Of a stretch of 64,000 bases of DNA, positions 35,967-45,440 are shown one piece after another. Within the stretch, counting starts at the first letter, position 1. Every line of letters begins with the position of its first letter. Made by a program: the position numbers and the translations under genes. The stretch spans positions 2,170,001 to 2,234,000 of the forward strand of contig NZ_CP017754.1 in the NCBI RefSeq assembly GCF_001854325.1, given 5' to 3'. The notes beneath the pieces are model-generated. The model was given only the letters and a program-made list of their open reading frames with translations. It was not told where the DNA came from and did no database searches. Origin of the DNA: Cupriavidus malaysiensis (GTDB taxonomy: Bacteria > Pseudomonadota > Gammaproteobacteria > Burkholderiales > Burkholderiaceae).

Positions 35967-36512
35967 CTAGTGGTTGATCAGCCTTTGCACCAGGTCGACG
36001 GCCGTGCTCGCCCCGTACTTCTTCATCAGGCGGGCGCGGTAGATATCGACGGTGCGCGGGCTGATCGCCAGCAGCTTGCCGATCTGCTTGCTGGTCTTGC
36101 CGTCGACCAGCTGGGCCGCCACGTCGCGTTCGCGCGCGGTCAGCTCGGCGGTGACCGGGCGCTTCTGCGAGAGGTCCTCGAAGCTCCAGATGCCTGCGCC
36201 GAGCGGGTCCTTGCGATCCAGCGAACGGCCGGTGACGTGGCACCAGAACAGTTCGCCGCCGGCGCGCTTCATGATGCGTTCGTCCGAGTACAGGCCGCGC
36301 GTGTTCATGATCGGCACGATGCGTGCGCCGATGCGCTCGAACTCGTCGGCGCTGGGGTAGAGCACCTGGAACGACTGGCCGACCAGGGTCTCGCGGGTGG
36401 TGCCGAAGATGCGGCAGACCTCGTCGTTGCAATCCTCGATGACGCGCTCGCGTGACAGCACCAGGCCGACGGGGGCGAGCAGGAAGGCGGTCTGGTAGTC
36501 GATTGCGGGCAT
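35967..36512 (-). CDS. PAS-LuxR transcriptional regulator
   Basis: This 181-aa regulator has a PAS domain (residues about 10-115: AFLLAPVGLVLSRERVIEDCNDEVCRIFG) and a C-terminal LuxR/GerE helix-turn-helix (ELTARERDVAAQLVDGKTSKQIGKLLAISPRTVDIYRARLMKKYG). There is no receiver domain. AAGGAC precedes the ATG at 36512. It is divergent from scoAB and is the likely regulator of those genes, perhaps sensing a metabolite or redox state through PAS. Confidence 0.9.
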   Translation of the reverse strand: MPAIDYQTAFLLAPVGLVLSRERVIEDCNDEVCRIFGTTRETLVGQSFQVLYPSADEFERIGARIVPIMNTRGLYSDERIMKRAGGELFWCHVTGRSLDRKDPLGAGIWSFEDLSQKRPVTAELTARERDVAAQLVDGKTSKQIGKLLAISPRTVDIYRARLMKKYGASTAVDLVQRLINH

Positions 36513-36687
36513 GTCCTTATGTATTTTTACGTAATGGCCTAGCAGGCGCCCCATCGCGTATGCTTTCGCTCGGTCGACATGGCGGCGCTTGCCGCCCGAT
36601 TGTACCGTTACAATTTCCCCGCGTCGCCCGCCGCCGGCTGGACCGGCGGCCCCGAGCGGGCGGGAACCACCGAGGAAGGAGCAAAGC

Positions 36688-37389
36688 ATGAACAAGGTCT
36701 ACGCCAGCGCCGCCGAGGCGCTCGCCGGCGTCGTCCGTGACGGCCAGACCGTCGCGGTCGGCGGTTTCGGTCTGTGCGGGATTCCCGAGGCGCTGATCGC
36801 CGCGCTGCGCGACAGCGGTGCCAAGGAACTGACCTGCATCTCGAACAATGCCGGTGTCGACGGCTTCGGCCTCGGCCTGCTGCTGGCCACCCGCCAGATC
36901 CGCAAGATGATCTCGTCCTACGTGGGCGAGAACAAGGAGTTCGAACGCCAGTACCTGGCCGGCGAACTCGAGCTCGAATTCACGCCGCAAGGCACGCTGG
37001 CCGAGAAGCTGCGCGCCGGCGGCGCCGGCATCCCGGCCTTCTTCACCAAGACCGGCGTGGGCACGCTGGTGGCCGAGGGCAAGGAAGTGCGCGAGTTCGA
37101 CGGCGCCCAGTACGTGATGGAACGCTCGCTGACCGCCGATGTGGCGCTGGTCAAGGCCTGGAAGGCAGACCGTGCCGGCAACCTGATCTATCGCCGCACC
37201 GCGCGCAACTTCAACCCGATGTGCGCGATGGCCGGCAAGGTCACCGTGGCCGAGGTGGAAGAGATCGTCGATACCGGCACGCTGGATCCGGACGAGATCC
37301 ATACGCCGGGCATCTTCGTGCAGCGCATCGTGCTGAACGCCAATCCCGAGAAACGCATCGAGCAGCGCACCGTGCGTGCCGCAGCCTAA
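36688..37389 (+). CDS. scoA: succinyl-CoA:3-oxoacid CoA-transferase subunit A
   Basis: This is the alpha subunit (233 aa) of the enzyme that moves CoA from succinyl-CoA to acetoacetate, in ketone-body and PHB breakdown. [16 protein letters not shown] (about residues 22-37) is the CoA-binding glycine loop. [19 protein letters not shown] and [25 protein letters not shown] are subunit A signatures. GAGGAAGGAGC is a strong ribosome-binding site. scoB follows by 11 bp. Confidence 0.96.
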   Translation: MNKVYASAAEALAGVVRDGQTVAVGGFGLCGIPEALIAALRDSGAKELTCISNNAGVDGFGLGLLLATRQIRKMISSYVGENKEFERQYLAGELELEFTPQGTLAEKLRAGGAGIPAFFTKTGVGTLVAEGKEVREFDGAQYVMERSLTADVALVKAWKADRAGNLIYRRTARNFNPMCAMAGKVTVAEVEEIVDTGTLDPDEIHTPGIFVQRIVLNANPEKRIEQRTVRAAA

Positions 37390-37400
37390 GGAGACACATC

Positions 37401-38039
<639 letters not shown>

Positions 38040-38088
38040 GGGTGTACCCCGCGCGCTGCGTTCCTGCAGCGCGGCGGCTGGACCCGAT

Positions 38089-38120
38089 GAAGCCCCGCCA
38101 GGCTCAGCCGGCGGGGCTTC
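38089..38120. terminator. hairpin between convergent scoB and VOC genes
   Basis: An 11-bp perfect stem (GAAGCCCCGCC / GGCGGGGCTTC), with GGCT/AGCC nested in the loop, lies 49 bp past scoB. The loop contains the stop codon of the convergent VOC gene. There is no clean T-run, but the stem is strong enough to act in both directions. Confidence 0.6.
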
Positions 38121-38592
38121 GTGCTTTGCGCGGGCTGCCAGCCTGCCTGGCTTGCGGGGCTGCCAGCAAGCCAGCGCCGGGCGCGACCGCGGTCGCCAGT
38201 GTGCCGGTGTCCGCCCGGTCGCATAGGGTCTCCGGCAGGCCCGGCCATTGCAGGAAGCGCAGGGCGTTGCCGAACGGATCCAGCAGCACTGCCTGCCTGC
38301 CGGCACCGCATTCCTGCGGCCAGTCCTCGAGGTCGGCGCCGGCTTCCAGCGCGCGCTCGATGGCCGGTTCCAGCTCGGGCACCAGCCAGTCGACCCGGGC
38401 CGGGATGCTGCGCCGCATGGCGCGCTGCGGCAATTCCAGCAGCACTATCTGGGCGGGCTGCCCGCCGCCGGCGTGCAGCATCACGGCGCGGGCGCCGGGC
38501 CGCCAGGCGCCCGCGTGCAGGCCCAGGCCGTCGCGGTAGAACGCGGCAGCCTGGGCCAGGTCATCGACTTCAATGCGGGTGAGCAACTGCAT
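38104..38592 (-). CDS. VOC (glyoxalase/bleomycin-resistance fold) protein
   Basis: This is a 162-aa protein whose first about 120 residues form a single VOC domain (MQLLTRIEVDDLAQAAAFYRDGLGL, AVLLDPFGNALRFLQWPG). The C-terminal 40 residues are low-complexity and may be unstructured. The usual metal-ligand His/Glu pattern is not clear, so catalysis is doubtful. A perfect inverted repeat (38652-38674) lies 60 bp upstream of the start and may control it. Confidence 0.8.
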   Translation of the reverse strand: MQLLTRIEVDDLAQAAAFYRDGLGLHAGAWRPGARAVMLHAGGGQPAQIVLLELPQRAMRRSIPARVDWLVPELEPAIERALEAGADLEDWPQECGAGRQAVLLDPFGNALRFLQWPGLPETLCDRADTGTLATAVAPGAGLLAAPQARQAGSPRKARSPAG

Positions 38593-38651
38593 CGCCGCCT
38601 CCAGGGATCGAGCGCGCCCGAGGGGCGCAATGGCGGCATTGTGATCCCGGT

Positions 38652-38674
38652 CTCCTGACAGGAGTTGTCAGGAG
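38652..38674. promoter_or_regulatory. inverted repeat CTCCTGACA-N5-TGTCAGGAG
   Basis: A perfect 9-bp inverted repeat lies 60 bp upstream of the VOC gene and 65 bp past the end of the SGNH hydrolase gene. The symmetry and promoter position suggest an operator for a dimeric regulator; it could also be a terminator stem for the hydrolase transcript, though no T-run follows. Confidence 0.5.
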
Positions 38675-38738
38675 GATGCGTGGCCCGGCCGGCATCGGCG
38701 CGGGGCATCGGCGCGGGAACAGCGCCGATCGGTGAAGC

Positions 38739-39458
38739 TCAGCGCGCCGACGGCAGCAGGCGGACCACCACGTCGGCCAGGGCGTCGCCCAGCGCGAGGT
38801 GGGCCTCGGCGTCCAGGTGCACGCCGTCCACCTCGCTGCTGCGGATCACCGTGCCGGCATCGAACAGCGGGCAGCCCAACGTGTCGCAGACCTGCCGGTA
38901 GGCGTCGACCAGGCCCGCGCACTTGTGCTCGCCGCCGGCGAACTTCGGCGCCAGCGGGCCCCGGGGGGCGCGGATCGGCGGCGGCGCCACCACCAGCACG
39001 GGCGGCACCGGCATGCCCGGTTCGATCGGCGCGCCGCGGATGGCCTGCACCAGGGCGGAGATTCCCTGGGCGGCGTGCCAGGCATTGTGCGGGTGCATCG
39101 ACTGGAAGTCGTTGCTGCCGAGCATCAGGATCACCATGGCCAGCGGCGAATGCATCTCGATGACTTGCGGCAAGCCGTCGAGACCATTCCGTCCGGGCTT
39201 GAACGGATCGTCCCAGACCGTGCGGCGCCCGTTCAGGCAATCCTCCAGCACGCGCACCGGCGCCTCGGCGCACGGGCCGCCGGCGCGGTTGAGCACGTGT
39301 TCCATGCGTCCCGGCCAGCGCACCGGGAAGGGCAGGCGCCGGCGCGTGCCGGGCACGATGCCCCAGGACAGGGAGTCGGCATAGACGAGGATCTGGCGCG
39401 GGTCCGGTGCGCCGGAGGGCAGGGCGTTAGCGGCGGGGGGCGTCTGGGCATCTGGCAT
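38739..39458 (-). CDS. SGNH-family esterase/acyltransferase (MsAcT-like)
   Basis: This is a 239-aa SGNH hydrolase. Block I is the variant YADSLSWG (nucleophile Ser near residue 30), block III is LGSNDFQSM, and block V is DGVHLDAEAH with the catalytic Asp/His. ILEDCLNGRRTV-like and DDPFKPGRNGLDGL segments closely resemble the Mycobacterium smegmatis arylesterase/acyltransferase MsAcT. There is no signal peptide, so it is probably cytoplasmic. ATG 39458 begins the conserved sequence region; an upstream ATG is possible. Confidence 0.85.
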   Translation of the reverse strand: MPDAQTPPAANALPSGAPDPRQILVYADSLSWGIVPGTRRRLPFPVRWPGRMEHVLNRAGGPCAEAPVRVLEDCLNGRRTVWDDPFKPGRNGLDGLPQVIEMHSPLAMVILMLGSNDFQSMHPHNAWHAAQGISALVQAIRGAPIEPGMPVPPVLVVAPPPIRAPRGPLAPKFAGGEHKCAGLVDAYRQVCDTLGCPLFDAGTVIRSSEVDGVHLDAEAHLALGDALADVVVRLLPSAR

Positions 39459-39566
39459 GGGAAGGCTCCGGGATTGGGTGCGGTGCATCAAGCGAATTGA
39501 TATCGCGGGCTACACGGTGCCGTCATAATATCGGCTATACGTTCCCCCCATTTCTGGAGAATCAAG

Positions 39567-40037
39567 TTGCGTTTCGAGCATCTGGTAGAGATCAACGACC
39601 CGGGCGATCCGCGGCTGACGCCGCTCACGCCGGAGCAACTCTGGCAGGGGCTGGTCCTGCGCGCCATGGAGCCAGAGCTGTTCATGCTCGGGCTCGATCG
39701 TTCCGAGATCGTTGCACGCGGTGACAACTGGATGGATAGAGAGCTGCATTTCGGCGGCGCCACCGTGCAGGACCGCGTGGTGCTGGAGCCCCGGCGCGGC
39801 GTGCGCTACGAAAGCGCGGCCACGGCAGAGCACGCCGGGGGCACCCTCAGCATGATGATCGAGGCGCCGGCCGAAGGGGCGCTGCTGCTGCGCTTCCTCT
39901 ACGAGACCACCATGCCGACGGTCGACGAGACCGGCAACGACCGCTATGCGGAGATCGTCAAGTCCGCCTACCATGAGGCCGATCTCGACACCGTGCGCAA
40001 GATCCGCGAACTGGCCGCCAGCGGGCGGCTCGGGTGA
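39567..40037 (+). CDS. SRPBCC/DUF1857 (AtaL-like) protein
   Basis: This is a 156-aa protein of the SRPBCC fold, DUF1857/AtaL type (MRFEHLVEINDPGDPRLTPLTPEQLWQGL). Such proteins have a hydrophobic cavity and bind small ligands, but the family has no fixed function. The start is TTG at 39567, with GGAGA upstream. The MFS gene's GTG start overlaps its stop, so the two are coupled. Confidence 0.82.
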   Translation: MRFEHLVEINDPGDPRLTPLTPEQLWQGLVLRAMEPELFMLGLDRSEIVARGDNWMDRELHFGGATVQDRVVLEPRRGVRYESAATAEHAGGTLSMMIEAPAEGALLLRFLYETTMPTVDETGNDRYAEIVKSAYHEADLDTVRKIRELAASGRLG

Positions 40038-41515
40038 GCGAGCCGGCCGCGGCCGCCCAGGCCGGCGTCCCGCGCGGCGCGCCCACGCGTGCCGCGCTGC
40101 GCGCGCGCTACGGCGAGCGGGCGCGCTGGCGCGTGCTGTTCACGCTGATGCTGGGGACGGTGTCCTCGATCGTCTCGTCGACCATCGTCAACGTCGCCAT
40201 TCCCGACCTCAGCCGCCATTTCGCCCTGGGCCAGGAGCGCGCGCAATGGGTGGCGGCCAGCTTCATGATCGCCATGACGCTGTCGCTGCTGCTGACGCCC
40301 TGGCTGCTCAATCGCTTCGGCCTGCGCCGCACCTTCATCGGCTGCCTGGCGCTGCTCGGCTGCGGCGGGCTGGTCGGCGGGCTGTCGCCCACCTACGGCG
40401 TGATGATCGCCATGCGGGTGGCCGAGGGCATCGCCGCCGGCATCTTGCAGCCGCTGCCCAATATCCTCATCCTGCGCGTGTTCGAGGAGCGGGAGCAGGG
40501 CAAGGCGGTCAGCCTGTTCGGCTTCGGCGTGGTGCTGGCGCCCGCGCTCGGTCCCAGCCTCGGCGGCTTCCTGGTCGAGGCCTTCGGCTGGCGCTCCATC
40601 TTCTTTGTGGTGGTGCCGCTGACGCTGGCGGCATGGTGGATGGCGCGCCGCTACATGGCGGTCGATTCAGCCATGATGGGAGAGCGCAAGCCGCTCGACT
40701 GGCGCGGGCTGGGTCTGGCGGGCATTGCCACCGTGAGCCTGCTCAACGGCGTGGTGGCCATGCGCGGCGACCTGGCGGACGGCCTCGCGCTGGCGGGGCT
40801 CGGGCTGGCCATGCTGCTGGCCTTCGTCTGGTGGCAACTGCGCGCGCCGCATCCGCTGATGAACATGCGGCTGTACAGCTACCGGCAGTTTTCCGCCGGC
40901 GCCATGGTGGCCTTCATCTACGGCGCCGGCCTGTTCGGCTCCACCTACCTGCTGCCGGTCTATATGCAGATGGCGCTGGGCTATACGCCGTCGCGCGCAG
41001 GCCTGGTGCTGCTGCCGGCGGGGCTGGTGCTGGCGGTCACCATCGCCGTCGCCGGGCGCCTGACACGCCGCATCCCGCCGCACCGCCAGGTGTCGTTCGG
41101 GCTGGCGCTGCTGGCCGTGTCCTTCCTGCTGATGGCGACCGGTTCGCAATCGACGCCTTACCTGCTGCTGGTCCTGCTGGCGGTGGTGGGGCGCGTCGGC
41201 CTGGGCTGCATCCTGCCGTCGCTGACGCTCGGGGCGATGCGCGGGGTGGACTATTCGCTGATCCCGCAGGGCTCGAGCTGCATCAATTTCCTGCGGCAGC
41301 TGGGCGGGGCGATCGGTGTGAGCCTGGCCGGGGTCGGGCTGCAGTGGCGCCTGGCCACGCATGGGGCGGCGCTGGGCGAGGCGGGTGCCGCCGCGGCTGG
41401 TGCCGCGCGCATCCGTGCCTTCGACGAGACTTTCCTCGCCGTCGGCGTGGTGATCGCCATCGCCATCCTGGCGGCCTGGCGGATCCGGCCGCGGCCGGAG
41501 CCGCCGCCGGGCTGA
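40034..41515 (+). CDS. DHA2-type MFS multidrug transporter
   Basis: This is a 493-aa drug:H+ antiporter of the 14-helix EmrB/QacA class. Motif C-like and motif A sequences are seen (SSTIVNVAIPDLSRHF, LLTPWLLNRFGLRRTF, GFGVVLAPALGPSLGGFLVE). The start is GTG at 40034, overlapping the preceding stop (GTGA). No MFP or outer-membrane partner gene is adjacent, so it may act alone. The substrate is unknown. Confidence 0.9.
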   Translation: MSEPAAAAQAGVPRGAPTRAALRARYGERARWRVLFTLMLGTVSSIVSSTIVNVAIPDLSRHFALGQERAQWVAASFMIAMTLSLLLTPWLLNRFGLRRTFIGCLALLGCGGLVGGLSPTYGVMIAMRVAEGIAAGILQPLPNILILRVFEEREQGKAVSLFGFGVVLAPALGPSLGGFLVEAFGWRSIFFVVVPLTLAAWWMARRYMAVDSAMMGERKPLDWRGLGLAGIATVSLLNGVVAMRGDLADGLALAGLGLAMLLAFVWWQLRAPHPLMNMRLYSYRQFSAGAMVAFIYGAGLFGSTYLLPVYMQMALGYTPSRAGLVLLPAGLVLAVTIAVAGRLTRRIPPHRQVSFGLALLAVSFLLMATGSQSTPYLLLVLLAVVGRVGLGCILPSLTLGAMRGVDYSLIPQGSSCINFLRQLGGAIGVSLAGVGLQWRLATHGAALGEAGAAAAGAARIRAFDETFLAVGVVIAIAILAAWRIRPRPEPPPG

Positions 41516-41561
41516 GCGGCCGGGCCGGCGGGCGCCGTCTCCGGCGGCCGCGGTGCGTATC

Positions 41562-41831
41562 TCAGGCGGCCTTGCCGCTGCGCAGCTCCTCGACCAGCGC
41601 GATGTACTTCTCCTTGGCTTCGTCCTGGCCGGTGCCTTTCAGCGTTTCCCAGGCCTCGAACTTGTAGCGGCCGACGAAATCCGTCATGCCGGGCTTGTCG
41701 CCGTGGGCATCGCCCTCGCTGCCCTGCTTGAACAGTGCGTAAAGACGCAGCAGGGTCATATTGCTCGGGCGCTCGCTGAGTTGCTTGACATCGATCTGGG
41801 CCTGGTCGAAGCGGGCTTGCAGGTCGCTCAT
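41562..41831 (-). CDS. acyl-CoA-binding protein
   Basis: This is an 89-aa four-helix ACBP that binds long-chain acyl-CoA esters in the cytoplasm. The signature LLRLYALFKQGSEGDAHGDKPGMTDFVGRYKFEAWETLKGTGQDEAKEKYIALVEEL is intact, including the Tyr/Lys residues that contact CoA. AGGAGA precedes the ATG at 41831. It converges on the MFS gene and is divergent from tsaB. Confidence 0.95.
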   Translation of the reverse strand: MSDLQARFDQAQIDVKQLSERPSNMTLLRLYALFKQGSEGDAHGDKPGMTDFVGRYKFEAWETLKGTGQDEAKEKYIALVEELRSGKAA

Positions 41832-41986
41832 CGGTATCTCCTGTCTGGGCATCGTGGAAAAGGGGCGATGATAGCCGCGGCCCCGCTGCGTTTGCCTTGA
41901 AAAAAACCGAGGAAGCACTCGACTGCGCGTGCGCCGGGTGCGCGTCCGCACGCGGCAAGCGGGCCGACAGCGGCTACAATCGCGCC

Positions 41987-42730
41987 ATGTCCTGGATTCT
42001 TGCAGTTGAAACTTCCACTGAGTGGTGTTCGGTGGCCCTTGGCCGCCTGGATGCGGATGGCACGCTGGCGTGCCTGTCCCGCCACGAGCATACGGGCGCG
42101 CGCTCGTCCTCCCGCGTGCTGCCGGCTGCCGGCGAGCTGCTGGCCGAAGCCGGCATCGCCCTGGCCGATTGCGCCGCCATCGCCTTCGGCGCCGGCCCGG
42201 GGTCCTTCACCGGCCTGCGTACCGCCTGCGGTGTGGCGCAGGGCCTGGCCTTCGGCGCCAGCCTGCCGGTCGTGCCGGTCAATACCCTGATGGCCTGCGC
42301 CGAGCGCGCCCGGCGCGACGGTCCGCCGCTGCCCGACGGCACCGCGGTGCTGGTGGCGCTGGATGCGCGCATGGACGAAGCCTATACCGGCGCGTTCGCC
42401 TGGCGCGACGGCCGCTGGCATGCGCTCACCGCGATGCAGGTCGGGCCGCCCGAGACCGTGGCCTTGCCGGCGGGACCGTACTGGCTGGCCGGCAACGCGG
42501 CCGAAGTGTTCGGCGAGCGGCTGGCCGGCCTGGGCGGCGCGCAGCGCTTGGCATCCGATGCGATGCCGGACGCGCGCGCCGTGGCCGCCCTGGCCTTCGG
42601 CGCGCTGGCGCGCGGCGAGGCGGTCGAGGCCGCCGAGGCGATGCCGATCTACCTGCGCGACAAGGTGGCGCAGACCATCGCCGAGCGCGAGGCGGCGGCA
42701 GCGCTGCGCGCCGCCGGGAGCCGGCCATGA
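41987..42730 (+). CDS. tsaB: tRNA threonylcarbamoyladenosine biosynthesis protein TsaB
   Basis: TsaB (247 aa) is an ASKHA-fold pseudo-protease that with TsaD and TsaE makes the universal t6A37 tRNA modification. ILAVETSTEWCSVALG (residues 3-18) and AFGAGPGSFTGLRTACGVAQGLAFG (about 66-90) are diagnostic. The start is ATG at 41987. rimI overlaps its stop by four bases, a common pairing. Confidence 0.95.
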   Translation: MSWILAVETSTEWCSVALGRLDADGTLACLSRHEHTGARSSSRVLPAAGELLAEAGIALADCAAIAFGAGPGSFTGLRTACGVAQGLAFGASLPVVPVNTLMACAERARRDGPPLPDGTAVLVALDARMDEAYTGAFAWRDGRWHALTAMQVGPPETVALPAGPYWLAGNAAEVFGERLAGLGGAQRLASDAMPDARAVAALAFGALARGEAVEAAEAMPIYLRDKVAQTIAEREAAAALRAAGSRP

Positions 42731-43254
42731 GCGATATGGCGCAGCACAGCAGCCTGTGCGAGGTGCCCGAGATGCCCGTGTTGCCCGCAGGATGGGCGCT
42801 GGGTCGCATGAGCGCACTGGACGCGGATGCGGTGGCCGAGGTCGAGTCCCGCGCCTTCAGCCATCCGTGGACACGCGGCAACTTCGAGAACTCGATCAAG
42901 GCGGGCCACCTGGGCCTGGTCCTGCGCGACGCCGCAGGCGGGCTGGCCGGCTATGCCGTGCTGATGCCGGTGGTCGACGAGATGCACCTGCTGAACATCA
43001 CGGTGGAGCCGGCTCGCCAAGGGCAGGGCCTGGGCCGCTTGCTGCTGGCCGCCGCACTGGCGACGGCCGAGGCGCACCACCTGCACACCATGCTGCTCGA
43101 AGTGCGGCCGTCCAATGCGGCCGCGCTGGCCTTGTATCGCCAGGCCGGCTTTGTCGAGATCGGGCGGCGCAAGGGCTACTATCCGGCCGCCGCGCAGGGC
43201 CGTGAGGATGCCCTGGTGCTGCGTCGGGCATGGACCGGAGGACAGGCAGCATGA
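42727..43254 (+). CDS. rimI: ribosomal protein S18 alanine N-acetyltransferase RimI
   Basis: RimI (175 aa) acetylates the N-terminal alanine of ribosomal protein S18. The acetyl-CoA motif is LLNITVEPARQGQGLGRLLL (about residues 88-107), and LLEVRPSNAAALALYRQAGFVEIGRRKGYYP is the typical C-terminal half. ATG overlaps the tsaB stop, and its own stop overlaps the udg start (both ATGA). Confidence 0.94.
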   Translation: MSDMAQHSSLCEVPEMPVLPAGWALGRMSALDADAVAEVESRAFSHPWTRGNFENSIKAGHLGLVLRDAAGGLAGYAVLMPVVDEMHLLNITVEPARQGQGLGRLLLAAALATAEAHHLHTMLLEVRPSNAAALALYRQAGFVEIGRRKGYYPAAAQGREDALVLRRAWTGGQAA

Positions 43255-44234
43255 CGGACCGGCGCGCTCGATTCCTGGAAGTGCTCGGCATTACCCATGA
43301 GTGGCTGCCGCGTGGGCTGCCGCCGCTGGCCGCCGAAGCCGCACCGCTGGCAGAGCCCATGGAGCCGATGGAAGCGGTAGAGGCAGTGGAAGCGCTGGCG
43401 GTGGCGCCGGTGGAAGCCATGGCCCCGCTGCGGGACGATCCAGCCGTGTCCGTTCCGCAAGCGGTCTTGCCGCCTGCGCGCCTGCCGCAAGCCGCTGGCA
43501 CTGGCATGGAAGCCGCCACGCCGGCCGTGGCGGACATGGCGGCAGCCCGCCCGCCGGCGCCGTCCGCCATGCCGCCACACGCGCAGGTGCCGGTCCCCGC
43601 GCGGCAAGCCGTTGCCACGCAGGGCGAGGCCGACGGTGCGCTGTCGGCCCGGGCTGCCGGCATTGCCTCGCTCGACTGGCCGGCGCTGGAAGCCCAGGTG
43701 TCCGGCTGCACCGCCTGCAAGCTGTGCAGCACGCGGACGCAGACCGTGTTCGGCGTGGGCGACCCCCAGGCCGATTGGATGCTGGTCGGCGAGGCCCCGG
43801 GCGAGAACGAGGACAAGCAGGGCGAACCCTTCGTCGGCCAGGCTGGCAAGCTGCTGGACAATATGCTGGGCTCGCTCGGCCTGGCGCGTGGGAACCGCGT
43901 CTTCATCGCCAACGTGCTCAAGTGCCGGCCGCCGGGCAACCGCAACCCGGAGCCCGAGGAGGTGGTGCAATGCGAGCCCTTCCTGAAACGCCAGATCGCC
44001 CTGATCCGGCCCAGGCTGATCGTGGTGCTGGGACGCTTCGCCGCGCAGAGCCTGCTGCGCACCACCACGCCGATCAGCAAGTTGCGCGGCACCGTGCACA
44101 GCTACGAGGGTATCCCGGTGGTGGTGACCTACCATCCGGCCTACCTGCTGCGCACCCCGGCCGACAAGGCACGTGCCTGGGACGATCTCTGCCTGGCGCG
44201 CGAGGTACACGACCGTGCGGGAGCCGAGGCTTGA
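43251..44234 (+). CDS. family 4 uracil-DNA glycosylase
   Basis: This 327-aa protein removes uracil from DNA. The C-terminal 200 residues carry the UDG4 4Fe-4S cysteines (CTACKLC near residue 153 and Cys of LKCRPPGNRNPEPEEVVQC), motif GEAPGENEDKQGEPFVGQAG, and the TYHPAYLLR motif. The first about 140 residues are a low-complexity extension rich in Ala, Pro, Met and Glu (MEPMEAVEAVEALAVAPVEAM), much longer than in typical members. The gene is coupled to rimI. Confidence 0.92.
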   Translation: MTDRRARFLEVLGITHEWLPRGLPPLAAEAAPLAEPMEPMEAVEAVEALAVAPVEAMAPLRDDPAVSVPQAVLPPARLPQAAGTGMEAATPAVADMAAARPPAPSAMPPHAQVPVPARQAVATQGEADGALSARAAGIASLDWPALEAQVSGCTACKLCSTRTQTVFGVGDPQADWMLVGEAPGENEDKQGEPFVGQAGKLLDNMLGSLGLARGNRVFIANVLKCRPPGNRNPEPEEVVQCEPFLKRQIALIRPRLIVVLGRFAAQSLLRTTTPISKLRGTVHSYEGIPVVVTYHPAYLLRTPADKARAWDDLCLAREVHDRAGAEA

Positions 44235-45342
44235 GGCAGCCCTAGCAGCGGGCGGCACGCCGGCGCGCGTGCCGCTCTGGCGCGCCAGCCCGTCGCGGCG
44301 GCTGCGCGAACTGGCCTGGTGCACCTTGTCGCCCCAGTTGCTGGAGAGGCTGCCGGACGGGCCCGGCGGCGCGACGCCGGCGCGCTGGCCCGTGGCGGCG
44401 CAGGCGGCCTGGGAGCGCTGGCTCCAGGCCGCCGATCCCGAACGGCTTCCCCCTACCATCGATGAACTGGCCGCCGGCGAGCGCGATGGCCGCAGCCTGC
44501 GGCTGGGCCGCCATGCCGAGCGCCTGTTGCATTTCGCGCTGGAACGCTGCGCCGGACTCGAACTGCTGGCCGCCAACCTGCCGGTGCGGCGCGCTTCCGC
44601 GCGCGGTGTGCAGACGCTGGGCGAACTGGACTTCGTCTGGCGCGACCGGGCCGACGGCGCCATCGTGCACTGGGAGATGGCCGCCAAGTTCTACCTGCTG
44701 GTCGAAGCGGAAGGCGCAGGAGATCTCTGCGACGCCGATGAGGCCGCGCACCTGCGTCATTTCGTCGGTCCGAACCTGGTCGACCGCCTGGCCGACAAGC
44801 TGGACCACACCGTGCGCCGGCAACTGCCGCTGGGCCGCTCCGCCGAAGCCCTGGCGCTGCTGGGCCAGGCACCGGACCGCAGCGAAGCCTACCTGCTCGG
44901 CTGGCTGTTCTACCGCGACGGCCGGCGCCCGGACTGGCTCGAGGACGCCGGCTTCGCGCCTGACCATCTGCATGGATGGTGGTCGACGCTGCCCTCGTGG
45001 TCCGGCTGGGCTGCCCGGCAGGCGGGCGCGCGCTGGTGCCGCCTGTCGCGCTCGCAGTGGCTGTCGGGCGCGCTGGTGTCCGCCGCGCAGACGCTGGATG
45101 CGGCCACCCTGCAGGAGGAGCTGGCCGGCCGCTTCGCCGAGCCGCGCGCGGACCGGCATTGGCGGCGCGAATCGCCGGTCATGGTGTGCGAACTGGAGCC
45201 GGCAGGGGCCGAGGCGCCGGGCATGTGGCGCGAGGTGTCGCGTGGCTTCGTGGTGCCGCTGGATTGGGAGCAGCGGGCGCGCCTGCGGGCCGGCGGAGGA
45301 CCGGCGGCACAGGGGAGCGTGGCCGGCGCGTTGCGCGACTAG
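44215..45342 (+). CDS. DUF1853 family protein
   Basis: This 375-aa soluble protein matches DUF1853, a family of unknown function. LGRHAERLLHFALER, LGELDFVWRD and HWEMAAKFYL look like a nuclease-superfamily core (a PD-(D/E)XK-like pattern of Asp ... Glu-x-Lys), which would suit its link to a DNA-repair gene, but this is my reading and not established. The start is most likely GTG at 44215, overlapping the udg end by 20 bp. Confidence 0.8.
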   Translation: MREPRLEAALAAGGTPARVPLWRASPSRRLRELAWCTLSPQLLERLPDGPGGATPARWPVAAQAAWERWLQAADPERLPPTIDELAAGERDGRSLRLGRHAERLLHFALERCAGLELLAANLPVRRASARGVQTLGELDFVWRDRADGAIVHWEMAAKFYLLVEAEGAGDLCDADEAAHLRHFVGPNLVDRLADKLDHTVRRQLPLGRSAEALALLGQAPDRSEAYLLGWLFYRDGRRPDWLEDAGFAPDHLHGWWSTLPSWSGWAARQAGARWCRLSRSQWLSGALVSAAQTLDAATLQEELAGRFAEPRADRHWRRESPVMVCELEPAGAEAPGMWREVSRGFVVPLDWEQRARLRAGGGPAAQGSVAGALRD

Positions 45343-45440
45343 GGCTGCGGGCGCCGAGGCGGCGGAGAAGGCGGGCCGAAAGGCCGGCGTGCGGCGGACC
45401 GGGCTGGCGCGGGCACTGCCAAGGTGCCGCGCCGCCGGCT

